Shown here: one piece after another, positions 37,908 to 46,390 of the stretch
Numbering within the stretch: the first letter of the stretch is position 1
How the letters are laid out: every line of letters starts with the position of its first letter
Source: Campylobacter concisus
Lineage (GTDB): Bacteria; Campylobacterota; Campylobacteria; Campylobacterales; Campylobacteraceae
NCBI RefSeq assembly: GCF_003048875.2
Contig: NZ_CP049264.1
Location: forward strand, 496,001-560,000
Direction: 5' to 3'
DNA: 64,000 bases
Translations under genes and position numbers: made by a program
Notes under the pieces: generated by a model
Seen by the model: only the letters and a program-made list of their open reading frames with translations
Told to the model about the DNA's origin: nothing
Database searches by the model: none

Positions 37908-38780
37908 CTATAAGTTACTTAACAATGAACCAGAAATTAAAATTATTGACAGTATTGTCTTTGCAAAAACCATCTTGGCTCCAAAAAAATAGCTTAACAA
38001 AATAGCCCAAAAACTATAAGAGATATTTAACCCCATAGCTCTGAGAGCCCCTATTTTTTGTATGCCAATATAATATAAAATATATGAAATTGTACCAAAA
38101 AATGAAGCCAATATAATTTTGCTAAGTTCTATGTCAATAGTTATGTTTCTTCCTAAATAAAAATCATCAAAAAACATAAAAAGAATAGCAAAACAAATTA
38201 AAAAGCAAGAAAAACTTATTCCTTGTCTTATGAAAAGAGCAAATTTTGTATCGATACTATCTTTTAATGCAATATTTATTATCACACATTCGGTTCCCCA
38301 ACCAATAGCACACAGAAATCCAAATAATGTACCAAGAGCATTAAACTCAAAATACTCATACATGATAAAACATAAACAAATACTTGCAAAAACGGCAATC
38401 GTGATACCAAAGTAGCCTATTGGTTTTAGTCTATCTTTAAGGAAAAATTTTGATAAAACAATACTTATAATAGGATATAATGAACTAAAAAGTGCAGCTG
38501 TTGAGACTCCAGAGTAATAAATTGAAGCTATAAAAGACCCCATACCAATAAAACCTCCAAAAAAGGAGGCAGTTATTATAATTTTAATACTATTTTTTGG
38601 GATTTTGGTTATATTTTTAAAAGATCTAGAAATAATTAAATAAAATAGAATAAAAACAAAACTTAAGCCATCATGGAATATGGCAATAATAATACTAGGG
38701 ACCTGTAAAAAGGACAAGAATATGCCGTCTAATGCCCACAAAAGTCCACTTGCTAACGCAGCAATATATCCTATATTCAT
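37908..38780 (-). CDS. licB: LicB-like choline permease (EamA/DMT family)
   Basis: This 290-residue inner-membrane protein has about ten membrane segments in two EamA halves; the first opens MNIGYIAALASGLLWALDGIFLSFL and the second LGTLFGFLCAIGWGTECVIINIALK. LicB of Haemophilus and streptococci is a DMT-family choline importer; alone this call would be generic, but its place between licA and licC makes choline uptake likely. The ATG overlaps the licA stop (ATGA). AT-rich composition matches its partners. Confidence 0.77.
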   Translation of the reverse strand: MNIGYIAALASGLLWALDGIFLSFLQVPSIIIAIFHDGLSFVFILFYLIISRSFKNITKIPKNSIKIIITASFFGGFIGMGSFIASIYYSGVSTAALFSSLYPIISIVLSKFFLKDRLKPIGYFGITIAVFASICLCFIMYEYFEFNALGTLFGFLCAIGWGTECVIINIALKDSIDTKFALFIRQGISFSCFLICFAILFMFFDDFYLGRNITIDIELSKIILASFFGTISYILYYIGIQKIGALRAMGLNISYSFWAILLSYFFGAKMVFAKTILSIILISGSLLSNL

Positions 38781-39694
38781 ATATTATATTTTAAAACCCT
38801 TTCTAATCTATTTTTTGCATACTCTAGGTACTCTTTTTTATTTTGGTTATCTAATTTTGCAAGCGTCCAAACTGTCCATAATATATCTTGGATATTTTTA
38901 AAAATTCCTATTTTTTGCCTATCTTGTTTATCTGCACTGTATAAACCAAGAAAATATTCTTCATCTTTTTTTGTAAAATTGTTTTCTAAAAATAGTGATG
39001 CAATGTCCCATAAAGGATCGTTAAGTCCTGAATATTCCCAATCTATTATATAAATTTTACCATTATCAAACAGTATATTTTCTGATACTAAGTCACCATG
39101 TGTCGGTTTTAAAAATAAATTTGATCCATACTTTGATTGGTTTATTTTGTATATATGTTTTTCCAGTTCTTTAAAAAAAATAATACTTTTTTCTAAATCG
39201 TCATTAAAAACATTTAAGTTTTCTTTTTTGACTAAGCGCAAATATTTATCTAATTCTAAAAAAGGATTAAATTCGTTTTGAAATTTTAAATTGCTTGTAT
39301 GTAATTCACGAAGCCTTTTTACAATATCTTTTATATGTTCTTTGATTGTATTTGGCTTAAGCGTTTCTGCTCCTTTTAAAAATTTAGTTATTTTTATACC
39401 ATTATTTTCATTAAAATATACAGTTGGTACGTTTAATCCGAAGTCAGAAGCTAAAATTTGATTTTTTATTTCCCAAAGTCTATTTATCATATTATTTGAA
39501 TTTAATCCAGGAATTCTTAAAACATATTGGTTGTCTGGTTCATCGACATTTGAAGTTGTGATAAGAAAATTTGAGTTAGTCATTCCTCCTAGTGCCACTA
39601 TATGTTGTGCTTTTTTATTTGTAATTTGATAAAAAATTTCTGAGACATTATCTGCTGTGAGCACAAACTTTCCTTTAATATTTTTAAAATTCAA
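38777..39694 (-). CDS. licA: Choline kinase LicA
   Basis: This 305-residue phosphotransferase of the choline/ethanolamine kinase family has an N-terminal glycine-rich segment ALGGMTNSNFLI (34-45), the Brenner motif HGDLVSEN (His199, Asp201, Asn206) and the metal-binding IIDWEYSGLNDPLWDIASLF (Asp218). It would phosphorylate imported choline. The only NTG start that keeps the N-terminus is TTG 39694; an in-frame TAA lies 8 codons upstream, and no ribosome site is visible. Unlike Haemophilus licA, no tetranucleotide repeat tract is present. It lies 43 bases beyond ychF, behind its hairpin. Confidence 0.82.
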   Translation of the reverse strand: MNFKNIKGKFVLTADNVSEIFYQITNKKAQHIVALGGMTNSNFLITTSNVDEPDNQYVLRIPGLNSNNMINRLWEIKNQILASDFGLNVPTVYFNENNGIKITKFLKGAETLKPNTIKEHIKDIVKRLRELHTSNLKFQNEFNPFLELDKYLRLVKKENLNVFNDDLEKSIIFFKELEKHIYKINQSKYGSNLFLKPTHGDLVSENILFDNGKIYIIDWEYSGLNDPLWDIASLFLENNFTKKDEEYFLGLYSADKQDRQKIGIFKNIQDILWTVWTLAKLDNQNKKEYLEYAKNRLERVLKYNI

Positions 39695-39710
39695 TAAGCA
39701 TGAAATTTGA

Positions 39711-39739
39711 TAAATTTAGCCCAAAAAGGGCTAAATTTA
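39711..39739. terminator. Terminator of the ychF operon, just upstream of licA
   Basis: TAAATTTAGCCC (39711-39722), loop AAAAA, GGGCTAAATTTA (39728-39739) form a perfect 12-bp stem. On the minus strand it overlaps the ychF stop and its base is 16 bases from the licA TTG. Confidence 0.75.
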
Positions 39740-40840
39740 GACATTAAACCTAAAGTGCATCACGTCGCCATCTTGCACGACGTAGTCTTTGCCTTCAAGT
39801 CTCATCTTGCCAGCTTCTTTGGCTCCGTTTTCGCCGCCATGTGCGATGTAGTCCTCATAGCTTATCACTTCAGCTCTAATAAAGCCTCTCTCAAAGTCAT
39901 TGTGGATGACGCTTGCTGCTTTTGGCGCTTTCCAGCCATTTGTGATCGTCCAAGCCCTTACTTCCACGACACCAGCGGTGAAATAGCTTATCAAATTTAG
40001 CTTTGCAAAAGACGTTTTGATGATCTTTTCAAGGCCGCTTTCACTCGTGCCAAGAGATGCCAAAAACTCGTGAGCCTCTTCGTCGCTTAGACCTATTAGC
40101 TCCTCTTCGACCTTGGCGCAAAGCTTGATCACCTCGTGGTCCGAGGCCTTAGCATACTCTTTTAGCGCTTTTACAAATTTATTATCTTCGCTAAGTCCAT
40201 CTTCATCGACATTTGCGCCATAAACTACCTCTTTTGCGCTTAGAAGCCTTAACTCTTTGTTTAGTGCCAAAAACGCCTCACTATCTCTTTGCTCAAAGCT
40301 GCTTGCACTTTTGCCATCATTTAGGTGAGCCAGAAGTAAATTTGCTATCTCAAGCGCCTCTTTTGCGCCTTTTGCGTTTGCTTTTGCCTCTCTTGTGAGC
40401 TTTTCTATCTTTTTATTTAGCTGCTCGATGTCAGCTAGTATCAGCTCGGTTTGGATGATCTCGATGTCTCTTACTGGATCGACGTTGCCCTCGACGTGAG
40501 TGATGTTTTCGTCCTCAAAGCAGCGAACTATGTGTAAGATAAGCTCGGTCTCTCTGATGTTTGATAAAAATTTATTACCAAGACCCTCGCCAGAGCTAGC
40601 CCCTTTTACAAGGCCTGCGATATCTACGAATTCGATGGTTGAATATTGAATTTTATTAGGACTTACTATCTTTGCAAGCTCATTTAGGCGCTTATCAGGC
40701 ACTGGCACGATGGCTTTGTTTGGCTCGATCGTACAAAACGGATAGTTCGCGCTCTCGGCATTTTGCGCCTTTGTAAGTGCATTAAATGTCGTTGATTTGC
40801 CCACATTTGGCAGGCCTACTATTCCAACTGAAAGTCCCAT
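39737..40840 (-). CDS. ychF: Redox-regulated ATPase YchF
   Basis: This 367-residue Obg-family P-loop protein prefers ATP over GTP in characterised members and associates with ribosomes. The Walker motif is [15 protein letters not shown], switch II is [39 protein letters not shown], and a C-terminal TGS domain ends [11 protein letters not shown]. NKxE is replaced by the YchF-type [10 protein letters not shown] region. ATG 40840 overlaps the pepA stop by one base; the in-frame TTG just before is less likely. It ends the six-gene operon from rpiB. Confidence 0.95.
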   Translation of the reverse strand: MGLSVGIVGLPNVGKSTTFNALTKAQNAESANYPFCTIEPNKAIVPVPDKRLNELAKIVSPNKIQYSTIEFVDIAGLVKGASSGEGLGNKFLSNIRETELILHIVRCFEDENITHVEGNVDPVRDIEIIQTELILADIEQLNKKIEKLTREAKANAKGAKEALEIANLLLAHLNDGKSASSFEQRDSEAFLALNKELRLLSAKEVVYGANVDEDGLSEDNKFVKALKEYAKASDHEVIKLCAKVEEELIGLSDEEAHEFLASLGTSESGLEKIIKTSFAKLNLISYFTAGVVEVRAWTITNGWKAPKAASVIHNDFERGFIRAEVISYEDYIAHGGENGAKEAGKMRLEGKDYVVQDGDVMHFRFNV

Positions 40841-42291
40841 CAATTCTCCTTGCTAAGTGCTTGTAAAAAGTATAAATTCATCCTCACGCCAGCTCCGCTC
40901 GCACCTGCTTGGTTGTATCCCCAAGCCTTTTCGCGGTATGCTGGGCCTGCGATATCAAGGTGTAGCCACTTGTCTTTATACTCATCTTTGATAAATTTAG
41001 CCAAAAACATGCCAGCTGTGATCGCGCCGCCATATCTGCTTGAGGCGCAGTTGCTAACGTCTGCGATCTGGCTTTTGATAAGCTCGCTAAGATAAGGGTT
41101 GAAATCAAGCGTAGTCGCTAGCTCGCCGCTATCTTTTATCTTGTTTTTGAACTCGCTTTTTAGGCTTTCGCTGTTGCCCATGATGCCTGTTGTGTATTCG
41201 CCAAGTCCCACGACGCAAGCGCCAGTTAAGGTCGCCATGTCGATTAGGATGTCTGGCTTAAAGTCCTGTGCGTAGCTTAGGCAATCAGCCAAGACCAAAC
41301 GTCCCTCTGCATCGGTGTTTCTAACCTCTATGCTAACGCCGCTTCTTGAAATAAGCACGTCATCAGGCTTATAAGCGTTGCCACCGATCATATTTTCAGT
41401 GGCACCCAAAATGGCGTGAATTTCAAATGGTAAATTTAGCTCTGCTGCACCTTTTATGATGCCAAGAGCTGCTGCTGCGCCGCTTTTGTCTGATTTCATA
41501 GTGAGCATATAATCAGCCGGCTTCAAGCTAAGTCCGCCACTATCGTATGTTAGCCCTTTGCCAACAAAGATGATGCGTTTTTTAGACTTTTTAGGCTTAT
41601 AGGTTAGGTGGATGAGTCTTGGTTTATGCACGCTTGCGCGATTTACCGCCAAAAATGCGTTCATATTCTCTTTAGCTAGAAATTTCTCGTCATAGACCTC
41701 GCACTTTATGCTTGTGGTGTTTTTGGCTAAATTTAAAGCGTCCTGCGCCATCTTTTGCGGTGTGTAAATTTCTGGGATTTCATTTACGATATCTTTTGTG
41801 AAATTTGTAGCCTCAGCGATGATCGCTGCTTCTTTAAAGCCCTCGTTTGCTGCCTTTAGATCGACCTTTTTGCCAGAAAATTCTTCAGTAGAAAAGATGA
41901 TCTCTTTTAGGGTGTATTTCTCTTTTTTCTCTTTATATTTGTTAAATTCATAACTTCCAAGCAAAAAGCCCTCAGCTAGCGCTTCAAAGCTTAGTTTTTG
42001 GCACTCCGCTACGTAAGAAGCTAGCTTTATGCTCTTAATATTTAGCGATTTTAACGCGTTATAAGCTTTAGCGGCTGCAACTCTAAGCTCGTCAAGATCA
42101 AGCTTAGAAAGTGGCACGTAAGCCCTTTTTGCCTCGCTTAGGATGAGGACGCTATCGCCTTTGTAATTATTAAATTTAATAGCCTCTTTATCGCCTATAA
42201 ATTTATGTTTTAACTCCTTATCTACTACGAAAATTAGTTCAATATCAGCTTTTATATCTTTTAATTTTTTATCAACTATTTGAAACTGCAT
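40840..42291 (-). CDS. pepA: Leucyl aminopeptidase (cytosol aminopeptidase, M17)
   Basis: This 483-residue M17 metallopeptidase removes N-terminal residues from peptides. The catalytic domain has VGKGLTYDSGGLSLKPADYMLTMKSDKSGAAAALG and the family signature NTDAEGRLVLADCLSYA with the zinc ligands; IMGNSESL and WHLDIAGPA-like WLHLDIAGPAYREKAW close the site. Length matches the family. It overlaps dedA by 20 bases on one side and ychF by one base on the other. Confidence 0.95.
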   Translation of the reverse strand: MQFQIVDKKLKDIKADIELIFVVDKELKHKFIGDKEAIKFNNYKGDSVLILSEAKRAYVPLSKLDLDELRVAAAKAYNALKSLNIKSIKLASYVAECQKLSFEALAEGFLLGSYEFNKYKEKKEKYTLKEIIFSTEEFSGKKVDLKAANEGFKEAAIIAEATNFTKDIVNEIPEIYTPQKMAQDALNLAKNTTSIKCEVYDEKFLAKENMNAFLAVNRASVHKPRLIHLTYKPKKSKKRIIFVGKGLTYDSGGLSLKPADYMLTMKSDKSGAAAALGIIKGAAELNLPFEIHAILGATENMIGGNAYKPDDVLISRSGVSIEVRNTDAEGRLVLADCLSYAQDFKPDILIDMATLTGACVVGLGEYTTGIMGNSESLKSEFKNKIKDSGELATTLDFNPYLSELIKSQIADVSNCASSRYGGAITAGMFLAKFIKDEYKDKWLHLDIAGPAYREKAWGYNQAGASGAGVRMNLYFLQALSKEN

Positions 42292-42877
42292 GTCTTCTGT
42301 CTCTCCTTTCGTTTAAAATTTTATTTTCGATGCGCTTAAATGCATAGATCAAAAGCCCCATAAATATAGCAACCACTGGGATAGCGACGTACCAGTGCTC
42401 TTTTGCTTTTTGAAGCAGCACTAATATATGCTCGCCAAGTATCCAAGCAGGTATGGTAGTGATCGCCGCCCAGCACCAAGCGCTGATTAAATTTATAAAG
42501 GCGTATTTTTTAGCGTCATAACCAGTAAGTCCTATGCAAAGCGGTATGATGACACGAAAGCCATACATATAGCGTTGCAAAAAGATGATCGGCCAGCCGT
42601 ATTTTTTCAGCATTATATGTGCCACTGCAAATTTTCTCCGCTGCGTGTGAAGCCTTTTTGCGATGTATTTTTTATTGTAACGGCCAAGGTAGAAGTAAAT
42701 TTGATCTCCCACAAAGCCTCCAAGTCCAGCCACAAAGATAGCAAGCGCGATATGCATGTGCGTGGTGTGAGCGAGAATTCCAGCCATTATTAAGGCCATC
42801 TCGCCCTCCATGATACACCAGACAAAAAGTATGATGTAGCCGTATTCTTTAAGCAGTTCTATAAAAAACTCTTCCAT
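42272..42877 (-). CDS. DedA-family membrane protein
   Basis: This 201-residue inner-membrane protein of the DedA/SNARE-associated family has four to five membrane segments. It includes the conserved GGFVGDQIYFYLGRYNKKYIAKR and the RYMYGFRVIIPLCIGLTGYDAKKYAFINLISAWCWA block with the arginine found in the family. DedA proteins flip undecaprenyl phosphate or phospholipids and maintain membrane potential. It lies between apt and pepA in one operon. Confidence 0.88.
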   Translation of the reverse strand: MEEFFIELLKEYGYIILFVWCIMEGEMALIMAGILAHTTHMHIALAIFVAGLGGFVGDQIYFYLGRYNKKYIAKRLHTQRRKFAVAHIMLKKYGWPIIFLQRYMYGFRVIIPLCIGLTGYDAKKYAFINLISAWCWAAITTIPAWILGEHILVLLQKAKEHWYVAIPVVAIFMGLLIYAFKRIENKILNERRDRRHAVSNS

Positions 42878-42878
42878 T

Positions 42879-43427
42879 CTAAACCTCTAAAACGCTGTAA
42901 ATTTTAGTAAGCGACTTTAGCTTTTCGCTACCTTTTAGATCGACTAGATCTATGAGAAAGCACGCTTCTACGCAGGTCGCGTTAGTTTGATTGATAAGCT
43001 CAACTGAAGCCTTTGCAGTGCCTCCAGTGGCTATGAGATCATCCATCAAAAGCACTCTTGCACCCGCTTTTTCTCCAAAAGCATCGATATGAATTTGCAC
43101 TTCATCGACGCCGTACTCTAGGCTATATTTTTGAGAAAGCGTGATAAAAGGTAGTTTTTTTGGCTTGCGAATAGGCACAAAAGGCAGCCTTAGTCTTGCT
43201 GCAAGCGCCGCGCCAAAGATGAAGCCACGTGACTCGATGCCAGCGATGTAATCAATCTTTGCGTCCTCATATCTAGCCACCAAATGATCTATCAAAAAGT
43301 TAAATGCCTCTTTGTTATTTAGTAGCGTAGTGATGTCGCGAAAGACTATGCCAGGCTTTGGAAAGTCGTTTATGCAGCGAATAGAGTTTAGTAAAAATTC
43401 TTTGCCTTTTTGATCTAAAATTTTCAT
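42879..43427 (-). CDS. apt: Adenine phosphoribosyltransferase
   Basis: This 182-residue purine-salvage enzyme makes AMP from adenine and [19 protein letters not shown] is the Apt N-terminal motif, [17 protein letters not shown] and IRKPKKLPF follow, and the PRPP-binding loop is [17 protein letters not shown]. Length is typical (170-185). The stop is one base before the dedA start. Confidence 0.96.
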   Translation of the reverse strand: MKILDQKGKEFLLNSIRCINDFPKPGIVFRDITTLLNNKEAFNFLIDHLVARYEDAKIDYIAGIESRGFIFGAALAARLRLPFVPIRKPKKLPFITLSQKYSLEYGVDEVQIHIDAFGEKAGARVLLMDDLIATGGTAKASVELINQTNATCVEACFLIDLVDLKGSEKLKSLTKIYSVLEV

Positions 43428-43447
43428 AAATTTCCTTAAATTTGATG

Positions 43448-43780
43448 TTAAAGTAGCGCTTCGATCTTGCCCTCAAGCTCACGAATTCGTTGTCTTAGCT
43501 TATCGTTTTCTAAGCGGTACTGGGAATTTCTTGTGCGAAGTGAGGTTACGTCGTTTTTAGTTTTGTTTAGCTCATCTGTCAAGATGTCGATGTTGCCTAG
43601 ACTTCGTTGAAGTTGGATCTGAAATTTTCTTATGACGACCTCGGTATCTTGGAGGTTATTTTTCATAAAATCTTTTGTCGCACGCTCTTTTTTTAGAAGC
43701 GTTTTGAAGTAAAAAACCATGACGGTTAGGTAGATCGCAGCACAAACAAGAGCGGTAAAAACGATCCACTCGCCTATCAT
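43448..43780 (-). CDS. Small membrane-anchored coiled-coil protein
   Basis: I do not recognise a family function. The 110-residue protein has one N-terminal membrane segment (about 3-25, [22 protein letters not shown]) and then a charged region with heptad-like leucines and isoleucines (about 45-110), predicting a long coiled coil in the cytoplasm. It overlaps rpiB by 4 bases and precedes apt, an arrangement that I recall also in C. jejuni, which argues that it is a real gene. Confidence 0.75.
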   Translation of the reverse strand: MIGEWIVFTALVCAAIYLTVMVFYFKTLLKKERATKDFMKNNLQDTEVVIRKFQIQLQRSLGNIDILTDELNKTKNDVTSLRTRNSQYRLENDKLRQRIRELEGKIEALL

Positions 43781-44220
43781 TTGCCTGCCTCAAGCTCTAT
43801 TTTTTTGACTCTTCTTTCGTGTCTGCCGCCTGCAAACTCAGTCTTTAAAAAGGCTTCAACCGCCGAGATAGCCACGCCTGCGCCAATAACCCTTGCGCCA
43901 AAAGCGATCACGTTTGCGTCGTTGTGCTCTCTGGCAAGTCTAGCGGTAAATTCGTCGTGACAAAGGGCGCACCTTACGTTTTCGTGCCTATTTGCAGCTA
44001 TTGATATGCCTATGCCAGTGCCACAAACTAGCACGCCGTAGCAGTTAGGCTCAAGCTTGCTCGCTAGCAAATGCGCATAATCAGGGTAATCAACGCTATT
44101 TTTATCGTTTGTACCAAGATCAACCACTTCGTATCCAAGCCCTTTAATAGCCTCTTTAAGCTCGTTTTTTAGCTCAAAACCAGCGTGATCGCTAGCTAAG
44201 AAAACTTTGTCTATCTTCAT
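43777..44220 (-). CDS. rpiB: Ribose-5-phosphate isomerase B
   Basis: This 147-residue RpiB/LacA-family enzyme interconverts ribulose-5-P and ribose-5-P. FLASDHAGFELKNELKEAIKGLGYEVVDLGT, SVDYPDYAHLLA and the active-site VLVCGTGIGISIAANRHENVRCALCHDEFTARLAREHNDANVIAFGARV are diagnostic. The frame extends to 44256, but ATG 44220 (MKIDKVFLASDHA) is the standard start. It is the first gene of the rpiB-ychF operon; the clear promoter at 44246-44251 lies upstream. Confidence 0.95.
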   Translation of the reverse strand: MKIDKVFLASDHAGFELKNELKEAIKGLGYEVVDLGTNDKNSVDYPDYAHLLASKLEPNCYGVLVCGTGIGISIAANRHENVRCALCHDEFTARLAREHNDANVIAFGARVIGAGVAISAVEAFLKTEFAGGRHERRVKKIELEAGK

Positions 44221-44245
44221 GAAAAGTCCGTTAAATTTTTTGTTG

Positions 44246-44251
44246 ATTATA
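44246..44251 (-). promoter_or_regulatory. -10 element of the rpiB operon
   Basis: TATAAT on the minus strand, 26 bases before the rpiB ATG, in the 109-bp divergent gap. Confidence 0.55.
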
Positions 44252-44298
44252 GTCAAAGTTGCATTAAAATAAAATTTTACTCTCAGCCAAAATGAAGC

Positions 44299-44304
44299 TA
44301 TAAT
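44299..44304 (+). promoter_or_regulatory. -10 element of the DUF4139 gene
   Basis: A perfect TATAAT, 26 bases before the ATG at 44330, followed by the ribosome site AAAGGAG. It is divergent from the rpiB promoter. Confidence 0.6.
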
Positions 44305-44329
44305 TTACCAAAAATTTAAAGGAGAAAAT

Positions 44330-45715
44330 ATGAAAAAAGCGCTCTTTTTAGTGGCTTCTACGTTAGCCTTTGCAAATGAAAATCTAATAGAGATCTACAC
44401 AGATCAAACCATCATCACTCAAAAATTTAGTGACGCAAATAGCTCTTTTAGCGCCTTTGTGCCAGAAGGTGTGCAGAGTGAGAACATCACTATAAATGGG
44501 GATTGTGATGCGAATGCTTATCTAAAAAAGATCAGCGAAGAAAATAGCCCAAGTTACATAAAATGGAAGCAAGGAGTTGCAAATTTAAACAACAAACTTG
44601 AGGCGTTAAATGCAAGAGGTAGGTTTATAGAGCAGGCTTTAGTAGAAGAAAACAAAAGTAACGATGTGACAAAAAGAGCTGATGAGTTTTATAAATTTAG
44701 CCTAGAAAATATCGAGAAAATTTCAGCTGCTAAAAGTGAGCTTGAAGCGCTTAAAGAAAATGAGCCAAAGAGCGAGATGGCTGGATTTTTGCAGCTTGAT
44801 ATGAAATTTGCTTGCGACCTAAAAGAGGTGACGCTTTCATACATGGATGATGAGGCGCCAAAGACGCTAAATGAAATTTATGCAGATACAAAAAACAAAA
44901 ATATCTTAATAAAACAAGAAATTTTGCTCACTAATCCTTTTGCCAGCGAAGTTAAAAATTTAAAGCTCGCTATCTATCCGACCAGATATCAAAAGGCGCT
45001 TGCTCCAAGCAAGTTTTACCCTTGGTACGAGGAGAGCGAGGCAGAGGCTGATGGTTACGGTGCTTCAAAAAATATGCTAAGAGCTGCGAAAGTCGCTGCT
45101 GAGGTCGCTGATATGCGTGTGCAAAGAGATGAGAATGAGTTTGCTAAAATTTGGAAGATAGATGGGATAAATTTAGCAAAGGGCGAGAGCAAATATATAA
45201 CTTACGACACGCAAAAAATGGACGCAAATTTTAGCGTTTTTGTTGATTTTTACGGCTCGCTAAAGGCATATAACGTAGCTAGCTTTAAGCTAAATGATGA
45301 TCTAACACCAGCTAAAACGCAGTTTTACGTTAATGGCGTGAGTGTTGGCAGTCCAAGCGAGTTTGAGATGAAAGCTAAAGATGAGCCCACTCAGCTATTT
45401 TTGGGGCAAAACGAGCTAATCGAGCTTAAAAAAGAGCGCTTAAATAAATTTAAAAAGAGCTCGTTTCTTGGTAAGGATCGCATAAGCGAAGAGGGCTATA
45501 AGATAAGTGTCAAAAATAACTCAAGTAAAAGTGTCGATGTCACTTTGGTTGATCGCGTGCCAGTATCTGCCGACGAGGCGGTAAAGGTCGAGATAAAGGG
45601 CTTTGATAAAAAAGATATCAGCAAAGATGGCAAGGTGGAGCTTAAATTTAGCCTTGCACCAAAAGAGGAATTTAAAAAAGAGTACTCTTATAAGATCACA
45701 AAGCCAAAAATTTAG
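44330..45715 (+). CDS. Secreted DUF4139-family protein
   Basis: This 461-residue exported protein has a short signal peptide (MKKALFLVASTLAFA, cleavage near 15-17). A helical coiled segment follows (about 75-160), and a C-terminal region (about 190-461) resembles DUF4139: ILLTNPFASEVKNLKLAIYPTRYQ, DFYGSLKAYNVASF and the closing YKISVKNNSSKSVDVTLVDRVPVSADEAVKVEI. A pair of cysteines (near 64 and 162) could form a disulfide. Function is unknown, probably periplasmic. It is a single gene with its own promoter and terminator. Confidence 0.78.
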   Translation: MKKALFLVASTLAFANENLIEIYTDQTIITQKFSDANSSFSAFVPEGVQSENITINGDCDANAYLKKISEENSPSYIKWKQGVANLNNKLEALNARGRFIEQALVEENKSNDVTKRADEFYKFSLENIEKISAAKSELEALKENEPKSEMAGFLQLDMKFACDLKEVTLSYMDDEAPKTLNEIYADTKNKNILIKQEILLTNPFASEVKNLKLAIYPTRYQKALAPSKFYPWYEESEAEADGYGASKNMLRAAKVAAEVADMRVQRDENEFAKIWKIDGINLAKGESKYITYDTQKMDANFSVFVDFYGSLKAYNVASFKLNDDLTPAKTQFYVNGVSVGSPSEFEMKAKDEPTQLFLGQNELIELKKERLNKFKKSSFLGKDRISEEGYKISVKNNSSKSVDVTLVDRVPVSADEAVKVEIKGFDKKDISKDGKVELKFSLAPKEEFKKEYSYKITKPKI

Positions 45716-45735
45716 AGCAAATTTGCTCTAAATTT
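45708..45735. terminator. Bidirectional terminator between DUF4139 and M50 protease genes
   Basis: AAATTTAGAGC (45708-45718), loop AAATTT, GCTCTAAATTT (45725-45735) form a perfect 11-bp stem overlapping the stop codons of both convergent genes. Confidence 0.85.
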
Positions 45736-46390
45736 AGCCGTTTATAAAGGCGCTCGCGATATCTAAAACGTATCTTGTCGGATAAAAGATAGTATCTTTT
45801 AAAGGCGAGACGAGGATGATGATAAGGATGACAAAGCCGTATCTTGAGATGCTCTCAAACTTTTCAGCCAGTGCGTGAAAGCCAAAATTTCTAAGCGCAT
45901 ACTCGAGCGCGTGAAAGCCATCAAGTGGCGGGATCGGATAGAGGTTAAAGATAGCTAACATCAAATTTAAAAGCGCAAGCGTAAATAAAAACTGAAGTAA
46001 AATTTCAAAGGTTTCTATATTTAATAAAGCCTTTAGCACAAAAAGCGATAAGATGCCTAAGATGACGTTGTAGCAAATGCCAGCTAGACTTACGTAGATA
46101 GCTGCTTTGTAGCCGCCATTTCGCACGACTGTGTATGTATTTACAGGCACTGGTTTTGCCCAGCCAAACATCATACCAGTGCTTAGATAAAGCACCAGTG
46201 GCACGATGATAGTGCCAACAAGATCGATGTGTTTTATAGGGTTTATGCTAAGTCTGCCAAGATTTTTTGCTGTGTTGTCACCAAATTTATAAGCGACATA
46301 TCCGTGAGCGATCTCGTGACCGACGATGGCGATTATTAAAGAGAGGACGATAGTGATGACTTTGATAGGGTCAAAATTAGTGAAGTCCAT
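45734..46390 (-). CDS. Site-2 protease family (M50) membrane metalloprotease
   Basis: This 218-residue membrane protein has about five to six segments, the zinc-binding GHEIAHGYVAYKFGD (HExxH) early, NPIKHIDLVGTIIVP next, and PIPPLDGFHALEYAL with the third ligand Asp in a C-terminal segment. It is of the short, PDZ-less S2P type, which cleaves membrane-embedded substrates; the substrate is unknown. ATG 46390 fits better than the TTG three bases upstream. It overlaps lepB by 14 bases, pairing two membrane proteases. Confidence 0.87.
   Translation of the reverse strand: MDFTNFDPIKVITIVLSLIIAIVGHEIAHGYVAYKFGDNTAKNLGRLSINPIKHIDLVGTIIVPLVLYLSTGMMFGWAKPVPVNTYTVVRNGGYKAAIYVSLAGICYNVILGILSLFVLKALLNIETFEILLQFLFTLALLNLMLAIFNLYPIPPLDGFHALEYALRNFGFHALAEKFESISRYGFVILIIILVSPLKDTIFYPTRYVLDIASAFING

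Noticed and set aside
39600-39694. Tetranucleotide repeat switch in licA like Haemophilus
   Set aside because: I looked for repeated CAAT or other tetramers at the 5' end and found none.
39707-40000. 97-codon plus-strand frame next to the lic cassette
   Set aside because: It is antisense to ychF and its beginning runs through the terminator hairpin.
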